A DNA stretch of 64,000 nucleotides from Crocodylus rhombifer (Eukaryota; Chordata; Crocodylia; Crocodylidae), in assembly GCA_038503035.1 (NCBI GenBank), contig JAVSML010001008.1:253164-317163 (forward strand), written 5' to 3'. Both the position numbers and the translations under genes were made by a program. The notes under the pieces are model-generated. The model searched no databases. It was not told the origin of the DNA and was given only the letters and a program-made list of their open reading frames with translations. Every line of letters starts with the position of its first letter. The stretch's first letter is position 1. Below, piece by piece: positions 47,680-59,462 of this stretch.

Positions 47680-48137
47680 CAGGGACGTGCATTTGCAGCA
47701 GCACAAATTGTAGCAGCACATATTTGTGCTCCTACTTTATACTGCAGTGCACACCCCCGCTCATGTGGTTTGCATCAGGACACATTGTCCTGCTGCTTCA
47801 TGTGCTATGGGGGGCTAGTTGGGGCACTGGCTGGGGCACATCTCCCATGCTGAGACACTCAGCCAGTCAGGGAGCTGCATATGGAGATGGGGGAGCAGGC
47901 AGTATAGGGCAGCCTGCTTCCTTGTCTCTGCATGCTGTGAAGCCCCTGCACTGAGGCACCCTGCACCCCAGCCAGCCCCTCCCCAGTTGGCTGGGGTACA
48001 GTATGCCTTTGGCTGGCTGCTTCCCTGTCTCTGCATGCCTCAGTGCACGGGCTTTGCTGTGGAGTACCTGTTTTGAGACAGACTGCATCCCAGCCAGCTG
48101 TGAAGCAGCTGTGTTCTGAGGCAAATGGCTGTCCCTG
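47680..48137. mobile_element. hAT-like MITE with CAGGGAC ends
   Basis: The left end CAGGGACGTGCATTTGC and the right end GCAAATGGCTGTCCCTG are inverted partners with few mismatches. No matching 8-bp flank was found, so the superfamily is inferred from end sequence. Inside, 47910-47975 and 48012-48098 form a diverged direct repeat sharing CTGCTTCC, TGTCTCTGCATGC and CCCAGCCAGC. Confidence 0.55.
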
Positions 48138-48183
48138 GTCTTCATTACCATTGTGTTACTTTAACAGCTGCCTTGAAATTAGT

Positions 48184-49400
48184 TACTGTATTTACTTGAA
48201 TGCAAGACAACCCTGTCTACAAAAGGGCCCCCATAATTAAATTCTATATATTGAAAATTTATAATTTTTAAATAAATGTCCATGTATAGAATCTAATTAT
48301 TGGAGGTTTGCCTTGAAATTGTGGTCCTCTCACTGCTACAGCAAGGAAAGTAAATCCCCCTTGCCCTCTAACTTCCCACCCCAACTACTTCCTCCTGGAT
48401 CCCCTTCTCTGGATTGTCAGATCCTGCTCTTCCTGAGGGTATGGAAGTGAGAGGCAATTATGAAAACACTGGCCAATTAATTTTATCTTTTTTTTAAATG
48501 AATGCAAGTTTTAGCATGGGTGCTCCACAAACATACTTTTAAGCAGCACTTTTGTACTTATAAAGAGTAACAACTATGCACAATATTAGTTCAAAGCCAA
48601 AAGGCTCATGATTTCCCATGTAGGTCATTGGGCTGGGCCCCAGCAGAGTCAACAAGGTCTCAAGCCATAGTGACCCCAAGGCTCAGCACCATTCAGTATG
48701 TGTGTGTACTCCAGCTACCCGCCACAAAGGATCCATATACTAATTAGCCACCCCATGACTGGAACTGCATACTCTTGTCTTGAGTCCTGGATTATCCAAA
48801 AATGTATATGTAGGTAAGGTATGAGGCAACTGGGTCCAGCTCCACATCTTGGGAGGGTGGGGCCACACTAATCATATGAGCCAAGCTGAGAGAGGGGGCA
48901 ACAAAAGGATTCTGGGTGAACTGTTTAGGGTCCCATTTGGTGATGTTTGCCACACATTTAAGGCTGGTGAAGAAATGAGAATCGTGACATGAGAAATAAA
49001 ACTGCAACTCAGAGGTGGGAATAAAGAGGAAATAAAAACATATTTAATTTAGTGGCTCACCATGACTTTAAAAGAGTCAGTGATGAGGGGGTCTATATGT
49101 AATGGGTACTACCATATATCTTATTTATATGTACTTCACTAACAAGCATAAGCTTGTGGTAGGTTCCATTGGCATGTTTGCCAATGGACCATGTCATTTA
49201 TAGTCATGCTCAGTCTTAACTGCATTTTAATCGACTTCACAGTTGACTTCCATTACTGAAGAGATGCTGCTTTTGGAAGAAGTTTAATAATAAATGATGT
49301 ATTTAATGTGGTTTCCTTATATGCGGTTGTAAGATGAGTGTTTTTCCCCCATACTGATTGGAAAGGGGGAAACTTGTCTTATATCTGAGTAAATATAGTA
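48184..49400. mobile_element. DNA transposon with TACTRTATTTAC ends, 1.2 kb
   Basis: The left end TACTGTATTTACTTGAATG and the inverted right end TACTATATTTACTCAGATA agree over most of ~26 bp and continue with AAGACA on both sides. There is no open frame of transposase size, so it is non-autonomous. I found no clear target duplication and leave the superfamily open (Harbinger-like or hAT). Confidence 0.6.
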
Positions 49401-50538
49401 CTAAATGTGAAGGTAAATCACTATACTCATTAAAAATGTTTCATATACTTCAGACATCCAAAGCACACAGACTGGGGAGAGAGAAGGCAGCATAGTGGTG
49501 GATAGGGCAGAGAGTAGAAAGCCAAGTAGCAGACTGAGCAGGGAACAGGAATCAGAGCAGTAGATTGTGTAGGGGAAGGAAATTAGAGTGGCACTTGGAA
49601 TCAATTTGTGGCCTGCCTGACAAAAAGATTGGCCTTCACTGCTCTAGACAGTCTCCAGATTTCCAGTTGAATGGTAATCAAACACACTAGTAACCACATA
49701 TGTTATGGATAGTCTGTATATAACCATGTTAGTACACAGCATCCAAATACTGTACACTTGCAGTATTCTAAGCATGTCTCAAACCAAACAATATACAACA
49801 ATATCTATTAAGCAAGACTAACACTCTCATCTGAAAGAGATGGATCATAATGGGTACATTCCAGATGGATTGATAAGATTTAGAAATCATATTACAACAT
49901 GTCTCTTAGTAATGCCATCTGGAATCTGTGGATTAAGCAAGGAGGGTGACAAAGTGAACAAGGCAGGGGGCAGCACTGCTTCCTGCAATCAGCTCTCAGC
50001 CTGGAAGTGGGGCAAAGCCTCTGCCTGCTTTTCACACAGGACTCTCAAAAGCAGAGGCTTTGCTGCAAGCCTCAGTCTGCATAGCATTTGGGCACAGGGA
50101 GCTGAGTAGAGGGACCAGCACAGCAAACCCCTTATCTGCTTGCAATATTGGAATCCCTGGTGCAGGAGGCAGGCAGGAAGATTTTCTCTGCTGCTCCAGT
50201 CTCCATGGGAATAGAAGGACAAAAGTATGCACTTTCCCCCAACCCTAGTTTGGGGAAGGCACAAGGAGCAGGGGAGAAGGGGCTGTTGAAAACTGAACAT
50301 CTCCAGTGCCCCCTCTCCCAGAATCATTTCTTGCAATGGAAAATTTTCCACCACTAGAATGAACATTTGTACATAGTCACATATGAAGAATTCAGTTGCT
50401 AATAGCCAGGTTGAGGGGCAGAGAGTACCTGTGACCTTCATCTTTATTTAGTTAGAAAATAATACAGGCAAGTGCATATTACAATGGGTATTTTATTCAC
50501 TATCACTGTTCACTACAATGAAAATTGTTTGGTCAGTG
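49401..50538. other. Unassigned; one hAT-like end
   Basis: GGCCTTCACTG at 49631-49641, followed by CTCTAGA, looks like the right end and target of a Charlie-type element without a left partner. The stretch 49930-50300 is GC-richer with overlapping frames on both strands and no recognisable protein. Confidence 0.4.
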
Positions 50539-50540
50539 TA

Positions 50541-50781
50541 GGCAACCACCGCTTAATGCTGTTTCGATTAGCACTATTTCGCTCATTTTAAATTGATACC
50601 TGATTTCACTTAGCATTCAGTGAGTTTCATTATAACACTCATGGTCATCATCTTCAGTCATTAAAAACACTTGTGGTCACCCTCTTGGATTATCAAATAG
50701 TTTTGGTTTCACTTAATGCACATTTTGCTTAACGCTCAGTTTTTCAGTAACCAATTAAGAATGCTAAGGGGGGGTTGCCTG
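50541..50781. mobile_element. Mariner/Tigger-like MITE
   Basis: The ends GGCAACCACCGCTTAATGC and, inverted, CAGGCAACCCCCCCTTAGC are flanked by TA at 50539-50540 and 50782-50783, the mark of Tc1/mariner insertion. The internal CGATTAGCACTATTTCGCTC and CACTTAATGCACATTTTGC fit Tigger-type elements. At about 240 bp it cannot encode a transposase. Confidence 0.65.
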
Positions 50782-51375
50782 TACATACATATTTGTATGG
50801 ACAGTAGACAAAGGGTCTGGATCCAGAACATGTAGATCCATGCAGTTTGTGGCTTCACGAACTTCTTTGTAGTGCCACAAACCACACGTGTTGCACATTA
50901 AACTGTTTACACCACTGACAATTAGCAGCACTGGGGCAAAATTAGCTACTAGGATTTCCCAATAGCAAAAAAAAAAATCAAAAAAACCCTTGGAAAAAAA
51001 AAAGTGGCACAAAACACATCAAAGTGCTGTGAGCCAGGGCAAATGTGAAGATGAGGGAGCAGGCAGCCCAGGGTTGTGGAGCCCCATGCTGAGGCAGAAG
51101 CAACTCAGGAGACTTCAGAATTCCATAATAAAACCTGTGTTTCTTTCCCTTCCATTGATAGTGCAATATCAAGCTTACCCACTCTTTAACATTAAAATGA
51201 GTTTTAACTGGGAATAGTTTTTGTTTTGTTTTTTTGAAAATGCTCCCTTTGGAATGAAGTGTCCATAGATTTGTTATTCTTTTGAAGAATAACAATGCTC
51301 CCAGTTTTGCCTGTTTGTTCTCTTATACTAGCTGTTGTTTTCTTTTTGAAACCAAAGCTCTGGGAATCATATGAT

Positions 51376-51610
51376 CAGGGATCCTGTTTTTCTCTGATGA
51401 ACAAAAAATCCACCAATTTTGGATGAAAAAAGTGACCCCCAAATCATTTTCCATGATTAAAATGAACATATTTGTGATGTTTCACTTTGGGTGTTTGTGC
51501 ATGGATATATGTATGTATGTATGTGTGTGTATAATGTATATGTATATAATATATATATATGTGTGTGTCTGTATAATACACGCACAGAGACATGTACACA
51601 CGTGTGTGTG

Positions 51611-51651
<41 letters not shown>

Positions 51652-51755
51652 TAGTGGTGTTTCATTTTAATCATGGAAAATGTGGATTTGGGGTGGGGGA
51701 GTTTTTACCCAAAAATTGGGGATTTTTTTTTAATCAGAGAAAACCAGGATCCCTG
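51376..51755. mobile_element. Foldback hAT MITE with a TG microsatellite in the loop
   Basis: The ends CAGGGATCCTG and CAGGATCCCTG are inverted partners, and the inversion runs on for about 95 bp on each side (TTTTCCATGATTAAAATGAA near 51449 against TTCATTTTAATCATGGAAAA near 51660). The flanks CATATGAT (51368-51375) and CATATCAT (51756-51763) agree at seven of eight positions. The loop between the arms is almost wholly TG/TA simple repeat. Confidence 0.75.
51505..51650. repeat. TG/TA microsatellite
   Basis: Mixed ATGT, TATA and TG runs end in an uninterrupted TG tract of about 35 bases (51615-51649). It occupies the loop of the hAT MITE at 51376-51755 and probably expanded after insertion. 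Confidence 0.9.
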
Positions 51756-52269
51756 CATATCATTAAGAAGCTCAACCTTCAAATAAAAAAAAAAAGTGAT
51801 CTTAACAATTTTTTTTATTCTGAAATGAGTGGAGAGAGGGAATTGTCAACTACTACTATATGAAGGCCCCTACATTCCCCTTGTTACCTCATTAACATTG
51901 ATAGATCTTATTTTGTCCTTTCTTAATCCACCTACCGTGGAAACAGAATACTAGCTACCATTTTATGAATGTTTAGAAGTTTCTATGAAGCATATTCTTA
52001 CTCGTTCATAGAATAATGAAGATCAAAACATTTATTATGTTACATTAATTATAAGTAGAAGCAGGAAAAAACGGGGCATAAAAAAGGAAAAATTTAGTAT
52101 GTTAGGTCTACTCTGTCATTATTTTATTGTGCCTCAGGTCAAATGCTTAGTGAAAGCTGAGAGAAAGCTAACATAATTAAAGCTGATACTACAGAACTAA
52201 ATTTACCATTATTGCTGTAGTTTGTGTGATATTATAGCTGTGATGGTCCAGAAATTATGGGAGAACCAA

Positions 52270-52385
52270 GAATTTTTTAGGTTTCTATCTTTTATTGGAC
52301 CAATTATGTAGTTAGGATAAAAAGTTAGGCAACCTTGTCTAAACAGTTGGTCCAATAAAAGGTATAACTCTAAGAAACCCTTGCC
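52270..52385. repeat. GGACCAA foldback repeat, copy 1
   Basis: AGGTTTCTATCTTTTATTGG followed by ACCAA is inverted as TTGGTCCAATAAAAGG...AGAAACC about 60 bp further on. The same core pair recurs at 54870-55015, so it is a family. Confidence 0.65.
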
Positions 52386-52445
52386 TCTTGAATCGTCTTC
52401 CTCATTTCTGACCAAATGTGAAAAACTGCTATAAAAAAAATAAAA

Positions 52446-52517
52446 GTCCCCTGTGGTTCAATGGTAGAATCCTTGTTTTCTTCACAGAAGACCTGGATTT
52501 AATTCCTCGATGGTTAC
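52446..52517 (+). pseudogene. tRNA-Gly-like sequence (pseudogene or SINE head)
   Basis: TGGTTCAATGGTAGAAT matches the D-arm and A-box of tRNA-Gly, and GACCTGGATTTAATTCC at the right distance resembles the T-arm and B-box. The acceptor stem does not pair well (GTCCCCT against the 3' part) and the anticodon stem is disrupted, so a working tRNA is unlikely. It may be the head of a tRNA-derived SINE extending to about 52690. Confidence 0.5.
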
Positions 52518-52699
52518 GCAAATACAGCCATGGAGGCACGAAACATCAGGACCCACTCTGGCCTTTGGACTATGTCTCAGTGGCTTGAAGCGGGGATGGA
52601 AGATTTGGGCATCCTCCACTACTCCAAAAACTCCTGCCAGGCATATACATTGAAGGTCTTAGTGACCTCTCGTGCATACACCATGATCTAGAAGGATCA

Positions 52700-53509
52700 G
52701 TGGTTGCCATAATATTAAAAGTTAGCCTAATTAACTAAGATTATTGTAAGATTTGTCTGGTAGGATGCCAGTTATTTCTTACATTCTCATGTTCTTTTGT
52801 TTCACTTTATACTGTTCTGTCTTGTGCTTGGTCCTTTGCATTTCATTTACTTAAATTAGAGTAGACTGAGGAACTGTTGGCAAGCAGAATTTATGGTTTT
52901 TGTTGCCATTTTTCTCGAATAGTTTTGTTAGGACTTTTCAGCTAATCTGAATGTGCTCAAAGTGGGTGTTATATGCTGCTAAATTAATTTTTTTTCCCCA
53001 TCTAATCATGTATTTTTTACTGTGGTCAAAATGATTTCATATCAGTGGATGGAGACTTAGAACCTTCCTTTTCAAAATCCTGCTTCACATCAGTATTTTT
53101 TTTCTGCTCAAGAATAACTAGACAGCATTCTAACTAATAACAAATGGATGTTAGGGTAAATAATCAAAGTGCTGGAATTTTAATGTAAAAATTCTCTTAA
53201 AGGTTTAGATTTTCACATGGCTCTTAATTGTCTAAAGGTTTAGGTAAGCATCTAGTCCAGGAATTCTCAGTAAGGGTGCTGCAAGATCATTTGAAGGGTG
53301 CCACAGGAAGTACAAGGTGATAGGCAGATAAGGTTATAGGCACTCCCTGCTCCTCTGGCCCCTCTGCAAGAAAGTATATGTTGCTGTTGAGGTTAGCTGC
53401 TTTTTTCTTCATGTTGTGATATTTCCATTTCAAACGGCAAAATTTGATATCGTCCATGATGCTGGGTTTTGGGTTGTAGCTATGTTGATCTAACAAAATT
53501 TTTGGGCAA
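52700..53509. other. Unassigned AT-rich sequence
   Basis: No feature is recognised. Confidence 0.5.
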
Positions 53510-53876
53510 CAGTGTTTCCCAAACTTTTTCACCCCGCAGCACATGTACGTGGCCTCCCCCACCCCATGGCATACTGGCCGAGTGGGGGGGTGGGGGCAGG
53601 TGGCTGAAAGCTGTAGAGCAGGGGTTGGGGAAGGGAGGGAATCGGGGGGGTGAGCGGCTGTATGCCACAGATGAGGTGGTGGGGAGGTAACAAGGAGCAG
53701 AACATGGCAGAGCAGCAGGAAGCGGGTGGTGCGGTGTTTGAATCACTGGCTGGAGCCCCACCCCGCCACCTGTCTGGCTGCCCACAGCTGCAGCAGCAGC
53801 AGGTGGGGGCATAGCTCCAGCCCAAAATGCCGCAGCACACCTGATGTGTGGACAACACACCAGTTGGGAAACGCTG
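53510..53876. mobile_element. Charlie-type hAT MITE
   Basis: The left end CAGTGTTTCCCAAACTTTTT and the right end CCAGTTGGGAAACGCTG are inverted partners of the Charlie type. The interior is GC-rich and non-coding, with a short CAGCAGCAG stretch. Confidence 0.7.
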
Positions 53877-54191
53877 ACCTAGAAGTATGTGTCAGTGAAA
53901 TTCCAAACTACTAAGTGACAGAGTTAGTCCATAACAGTCTTTGGGGGCTTGTGTACAGTGCTTGTAGGTCAAGAAAGCTGTTTTTAGGCTCTGTCTAGCA
54001 GTTTTTTCTTGGCATATGGTTAGAAGCACTCTAAAGCAAACTTATTACCTCATATTTGGAATTTAACACACAAAAACTTGGAAACAAATGTACAGGGTGT
54101 GCTTCTCAGTAGGGCTACTGGGCTCAGCATGGAGATAATGTGTACAGGTGACTAACATTTTTAAAATGCCACAGTTCCACATCAGCCTGCC

Positions 54192-54717
54192 TAGTGGTAC
54201 TCAACCCTTTTCCCCAGCTGGCTGGATGGGCAGTGCCTGATCCAGCTGCAGGCCAGGTGGTGGTTCCAATCCAGCCAAAACAAGGGGAACCATCCAGCCA
54301 CGTGGAGGTGATGGGGAGCAGCTCTTCCTTATCTTGGCCTTTCAGGAAGAGAATGGGACTTCATCCAGAACTGCCGGGAAGGAGAAGGGGCATAGCTCAG
54401 CCCCACTGTGAGGAGGGGGCATGGCTTGACCCTAGCGCAGTTCTGTGGGAAAAATGGCCTTGGCCTGGCCTGGCCCAGCCTTGTGGAGGGGAAGGGGGCA
54501 TGGCCTGGCTCTAGCCTGGCCCCACTGAGGGAATAGGGTGCAGCCTGGCTTCAAGTGAGCATGTAGAGCTTCGGGTTTGGGAATTTGGTAGTGTGGATGG
54601 TGGCCACTGCTCCCCCCTGCCAAATTCCCTAACCAGGGGGAGCCCCACTGGCCAGATGCAATAGCTTCATGGGCCACACTTGGCCTGTGAGCTAGATGTT
54701 GAACATCTCTATTTTAG
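54192..54717. mobile_element. Probable Charlie-type hAT element
   Basis: The left end TAGTGGTACTCAACCC and the inverted right end TAGAGATGTTCAACATC share the Charlie-like TTCAACC form with several mismatches. GGGCCACACTTGGCCTGTGA near the right end is also typical. The limits are approximate. Confidence 0.5.
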
Positions 54718-54869
54718 TGCCAGAAACTAAACTTGCCCCATACTTGATATACAGTATAGAACATTGTTACTAAGCATTAAGCTCATCTAGAAATATGACT
54801 TCATTAATTTAAGTTATGGCAGTGCCAGGGTGATGTGCTAGTCATTGTAGCCCAGGAAATGAGAGAGGC

Positions 54870-55015
54870 AAAGATTTTTGTGGGTGATATCATTTATTGA
54901 ACCAACTGGATGGCTGGAATAGCCATAGACAAATTTTGAATGCAATGCATTCTTCTCCTAAATCTTGTTTAAATCTACTGCAATTGTGCAGTTGGTCCAG
55001 TCCAAAAAAAGACAT
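54870..55015. repeat. GGACCAA foldback repeat, copy 2
   Basis: GATATCATTTATTGAACCAA and, about 90 bp later, AGTTGGTCCAGTCC form the same inverted pair as at 52270-52385. Confidence 0.55.
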
Positions 55016-55091
55016 CCATGTAGGCAAGGGCCTATGTTGATTAAATATCCCAGTTTCCATTCGGTGAGCCTAAAAGGGCCATATCTCTTAT

Positions 55092-55354
55092 CAGTGGTTT
55101 TCAAACTGAGGTATGCATACCCCCAGGAGTATGTAGCCCTTAACCAAAGGGTATGCGCCTCAGTTGTAACAATGGCAAATGTAGCTTATGATTGCTCAAC
55201 AAGCAGTGAGTAATTGCATTCCTGTGCATTGACACTGGTGTTGACACTTCCCAAGGAATGAACAGGCTAAGGGGCACTACAGGCATGGGGTATGAGCAGC
55301 AGTATATTGCAGGGAAAGTGGTACACGGGCAAAAAAAAGGTTTGAAAACCACTG
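55092..55354. mobile_element. Charlie-type hAT MITE
   Basis: The ends CAGTGGTTTTCAAACTGAGG and GGTTTGAAAACCACTG are good inverted partners. The right flank TTCTAGAT fits the TCTAGA preference of Charlie elements. At 263 bp it is non-autonomous. Confidence 0.75.
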
Positions 55355-57224
55355 TTCTAGATTATTTGAGACAAAAAAGCTAGAATTATTCTCAGCCTCA
55401 ATTTTCACAACAGTAAACTATATACTCTATCACTTAATTTCTAAAATTGCCTTCTCATTAAATAGCAATTTGCATTTGACCTGAACAGTGTTATGCAACT
55501 AAATTTTGTTCCTTCATGAATATAGAATATTATCATTGTACTTTCTTAAATCTCTACGTTATATCACTAAACCCTGAAAGGTTTGACAAACTTAAATACC
55601 CAGGAATATATTTAAAATACTATGATTTCCTTTTAATGATACCTGCATGTTTTTAAACTCTTGCTTGTGTCAGTGATAAGAACTTGGCTTTTGTCCAGCA
55701 GTTTAATTAGTGCTTGTTTGCCTAATCTCCTAAAACAGATAATATTTTACTGAATTCAGGGACTCTGAAGTCCTGTATCTGACAAAGCAGGTTTAATAAT
55801 GAGAGAATTACTTAGTTTTTTTTATTGTATTTTTCTTGGCTAGAACACCTACCTGGGAACATATATTTCTTTCACTAACTAGAAAACATACAGTTCAGAG
55901 CTGCAATCCCAGAGTGGTTCCCTTTTCAGAAAAATAGAACCGAGTAAGAATTTAAAATGGAATGAAATTGGAGTGGGAGTTGGAAGGACAAAGAGTACAG
56001 TTCAGCATCAGTTTCCAGACAGATGCTAATTTGTCTCTCACTGGGTGAAATGGATCCGATTTGTGTAATACTTTTTTTGTGTGAATTTCAAGGCCTTTTA
56101 GGCAGGCTGGCAAATATGAAGTGCCAAATGGAAAAAACAGTCCTTAGTTTTCAGTGTGGTTTGATTTCTTGTGAATCACACTTCCCTGCTTGACAGTTTC
56201 TTATAGCTGGCCTCTGGAGACTAAAACTCATAGTTTCTGTTGTTTCCTTGGGAGGAGAGAAACCCAGAAGTAGGTAGTGGCTGTGAAAAACTGCTGCCTG
56301 AGACACCACTGACACAACTCTCTCTGGCAAATGTGAAATTGTCCTTTGAAAAAATATTTAGATGCTGGCAGCCAGGAACGGATCCCAGCACACAAACCCT
56401 AGGCCTTGTTGTCACTTATCAGGTGGCTGATGGGGACTCAAAAACCTTCCTGCCATGTAAGCAAAATAATGAGTCTGTTAAGTTTAAAAGTGACATAAAG
56501 AGTCACTTCAGAAAGCATTTTTCAACCCCCCAAATTCACCCTGCATCATGTGGCATGACTACGGCAAAAAGGGGCTAGGGGAAGGATAAAAAAAAATATT
56601 TTACAGACTTTTCAAAACATTCTTATGAAAGAGGTGTCAACCAACAGTCATTAGGGACCCTGAAAGCAAAGGCAATTACAGGCCTTGTTAAAGGAAATAG
56701 GTGCATTAAGCACTCAACTGAAGCTCATCCGTAGTAAAAACAGCTGCAGAGGAGAAGGGCTGATATCTGGGGCCACCTGCTAAGTCTGTCATGAACCCAG
56801 GGAGGGAAAATGGAGCTAATGAGGTTCTGTATGTTCCAAATGGCAGGGTTGGGACCTGTTAAAAAACATTTTTTTGGGGTGACAATCTGTTTGTTGTGAA
56901 TATGAATAGATCCTGATTTGTTTTTTGTTTTATTTTTTTTTGGGGGGGGGGGGGGGAGGAACTGAGGGTTTTTTTTATTTTTTGGTGGAAGTGCGTGGGA
57001 GCATATGTTGGGTAAACCAGGTCTGAACCCTACTATATAATGAAACAGGTCAGGTAAATTTTGTGTATGTAAATTATATTTGGAAAATACCCTCATTTCT
57101 CCTCTAATCATTTCTAATCTAAAGTCCAAACAGAAATTGCTAACAAAGTTCTGATTTTCAACTCATAAAAAACTAATTTTCAAAAAAGCCAATGGTATAT
57201 TGGACTGTGTTAACAAGAGTGATA
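55355..57224. other. Unassigned sequence with homopolymer runs
   Basis: No feature is recognised apart from T- and G-runs near 56930-56990. The 112-codon frame at 56240-56578 overlaps a minus-strand frame and shows no family signature. Confidence 0.45.
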
Positions 57225-57517
57225 TAGATAGAATGGATATGGGCTTTTCTCTGTGGCTATAAGGGACCAGGATTAAGAGCAATGGCTTCACACTGCAACA
57301 GAGGAAGTTTAGGTTGCAGATTGGGAAGAGATTAGGGTGGTAAAGCACTGAAACAGGTTATTTAGAGATATTGTGGAATCTCCATTATTGGAAATTTTCA
57401 GGAACACATTGGACAGACTCTTGGATAGAAACATTTAATTGGGTTGATCCTGCATTGAGCAGGGAGGTAGCCTGAGTCATGAGGTCCCTTCCAGTCCTAC
57501 TTTCCTATGGTTCTATG
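57225..57517 (+). mobile_element. CR1 LINE 3' UTR fragment
   Basis: ATTGTGGAATCTCCATTATT and GAGGTCCCTTCCAGTCCTAC are conserved CR1 3' UTR text, ending in the terminal repeat CTATGGTTCTATGG. The tail is followed by its inverted copy, giving the palindrome CCTATGGTTCTATGG / TATAGAACCATAGG (57502-57534). Confidence 0.8.
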
Positions 57518-57536
57518 GACAGTATAGAACCATAGG

Positions 57537-58967
57537 CTAAAGAAGTTAGTAATACAAACACTCCCTATTTACAAAAAGATTCACTTTCTATTCCCTCTAT
57601 AGGGATTTTGCTGTACAAATTGATTTACCCTTATAGGGTAAATAAACTTATAGGGAATTGCATGTGATTTATTCAAATAGTCACTGAATACAAAATATGT
57701 GTATAATATATTGATTTCCTCCTAGGGGTGTTTGTCTTTTCATTCTTCCAAATTATTATCTCAGAATAACTCTCGCTATTTGAATATGTGTTGCCATTTT
57801 TTCCAACCTTTTAATAATATTTCATAATGACTGTCTTTTAGGACATGTTCTTCTATTTAATCAACTTGACTCTTCTTCAAGTAGCTTCTAGTCCTCCCTA
57901 ATAGCATCTTAAGTGTCTAGTTTTGAATCATAAATAGAAGTCATAGAATAAAATTAAGCAAAGGAAAGTGTCCCAACTGTTCCAAGGGATTGTGAAATAG
58001 CCTTTAAATGCCTGTGATGAAAGCTTCTCTTCTTAAGTCATTTAGCATTAGATTGTACGGAGCACTAAAAACTATAGATTATGATCTGGTATCATCCAGC
58101 ATCATCACAGGATGAACTGAGAGATTTTTCTACATTTAATCATTCTAATAAATTTGATTAAGACACTTCCTTGTGGGCATGAGGTTCTACCTATGTTGTC
58201 CCACATATGGGATCAAGGTCAACAGCAATTATTATAGTGCTGGGTGGGGGTTGGGTTATTATTATTTTTTTTTGGTTGAGAAGTTAAAACTTTCAAAGTT
58301 TCAGAATTTATATTAAAAGTCTAAAACACTTCATTTAGTTCATGTAAGTGGATCTTCTTGCCAGGAAGGCTTGCAGTAGTACCAGCCTGTTTCTGAAAGG
58401 GAAATATTTAAACTTCATGAGTAATGCCCAAAGACAGATCTAGGATTTTGTAAATGGAGATGCAGATGGTGTGGTGCATTATTACATATAACACAACACA
58501 GTTTTCTCCAGTTAAAAACAAACTCGAAATTTTACTAATAAGCTAGGGGCCTAGGGCTATATCACTCAGTATTTAAGATTGAAACAGGGAAAAAAATCTT
58601 TATTGGAATGTGCATTAATTTGCTAAATTATGCATACAAACATAACAAACTAGCCAAAAATAATCAAAAGATGTTGTTTCATTAGTCCTGTAGTCATTAG
58701 AATGATATTAAACATGCATCTTTAGATTAATAAAAAACAAAATCTTGCCTTCTTGAGCATGTTTCACTGAAAGATGTTTTCACACCTGAATTAATATTAA
58801 TTTGAGTTAACATTTCCACACCTGGGTTAAAGGATGTTTGCAGACATGGAACCCCCCCCCCCAAAAAACTGGCACTTCACTTTAAATGTCACACACATCC
58901 GTGTCGAGCGCAGCAAATTCCCAGGAGAGGCATTACATTAATTGAACCCATCTTGCCCAATGTCTGC
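57537..58967. other. Unassigned AT-rich sequence
   Basis: No feature is recognised. A C-run lies at 58850-58862. Confidence 0.5.
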
Positions 58968-59076
58968 ATAGATCAGGTACTTTAGTGGGGCTTTTTCTTG
59001 GCACTTTTATCTAATAGCTGATTGAATCAGCTTTAAGTAAAAGCCCCCAAAAGTCCCACTGAAGCACCTAATCTAT
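58968..59076. repeat. 109-bp imperfect hairpin (MITE-like)
   Basis: ATAGATCAGGTACTTTAGTG at the left pairs with CACTGAAGCACCTAATCTAT at the right. Inside, GGGGCTTTT...CTTTTA pairs with TAAAAGCCCC, and AGCTGATT/AATCAGCT closes the loop. Confidence 0.65.
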
Positions 59077-59462
59077 ACAGCTGCTGCAGAGCCAGGTCAA
59101 ACTAACATGCTGCTTCTTCCAGTAGGTACATTTTCTATTTTTCACGTCTGCCATCAGCCAATGTGTCTAGCTAATGCAAAAAAAAATTATCTGCAGAGCT
59201 GTGAAAGAGGAGCTACGTTACCAGGAGCCGTTAACAGACAGATGAATGCAGTTAACAGAGAAAAGAAAGGAAAACTTTAGTAGAAGCATTAAAGGCCATT
59301 AAAATGGAAAGAAGGCCATTAACTCTGGAATGAAGGTGTTAGAAGGAGTCAGGTAGATTATAATGAGCCATAAAGTCAATTGACTCCCTCACTACTGTCT
59401 GAATAGAACTGCTGCTGTTACTGCCAGGCACTTGGTTTTAATCTTAGGTGTCTGGGTCAGAA

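Noticed and set aside
52446..52517. Functional tRNA gene
   Set aside because: The acceptor and anticodon stems pair poorly, and the loop does not give a glycine anticodon.
56240..56578. 112-codon frame as a host exon
   Set aside because: No family signature or convincing splice context, and an overlapping minus-strand frame.
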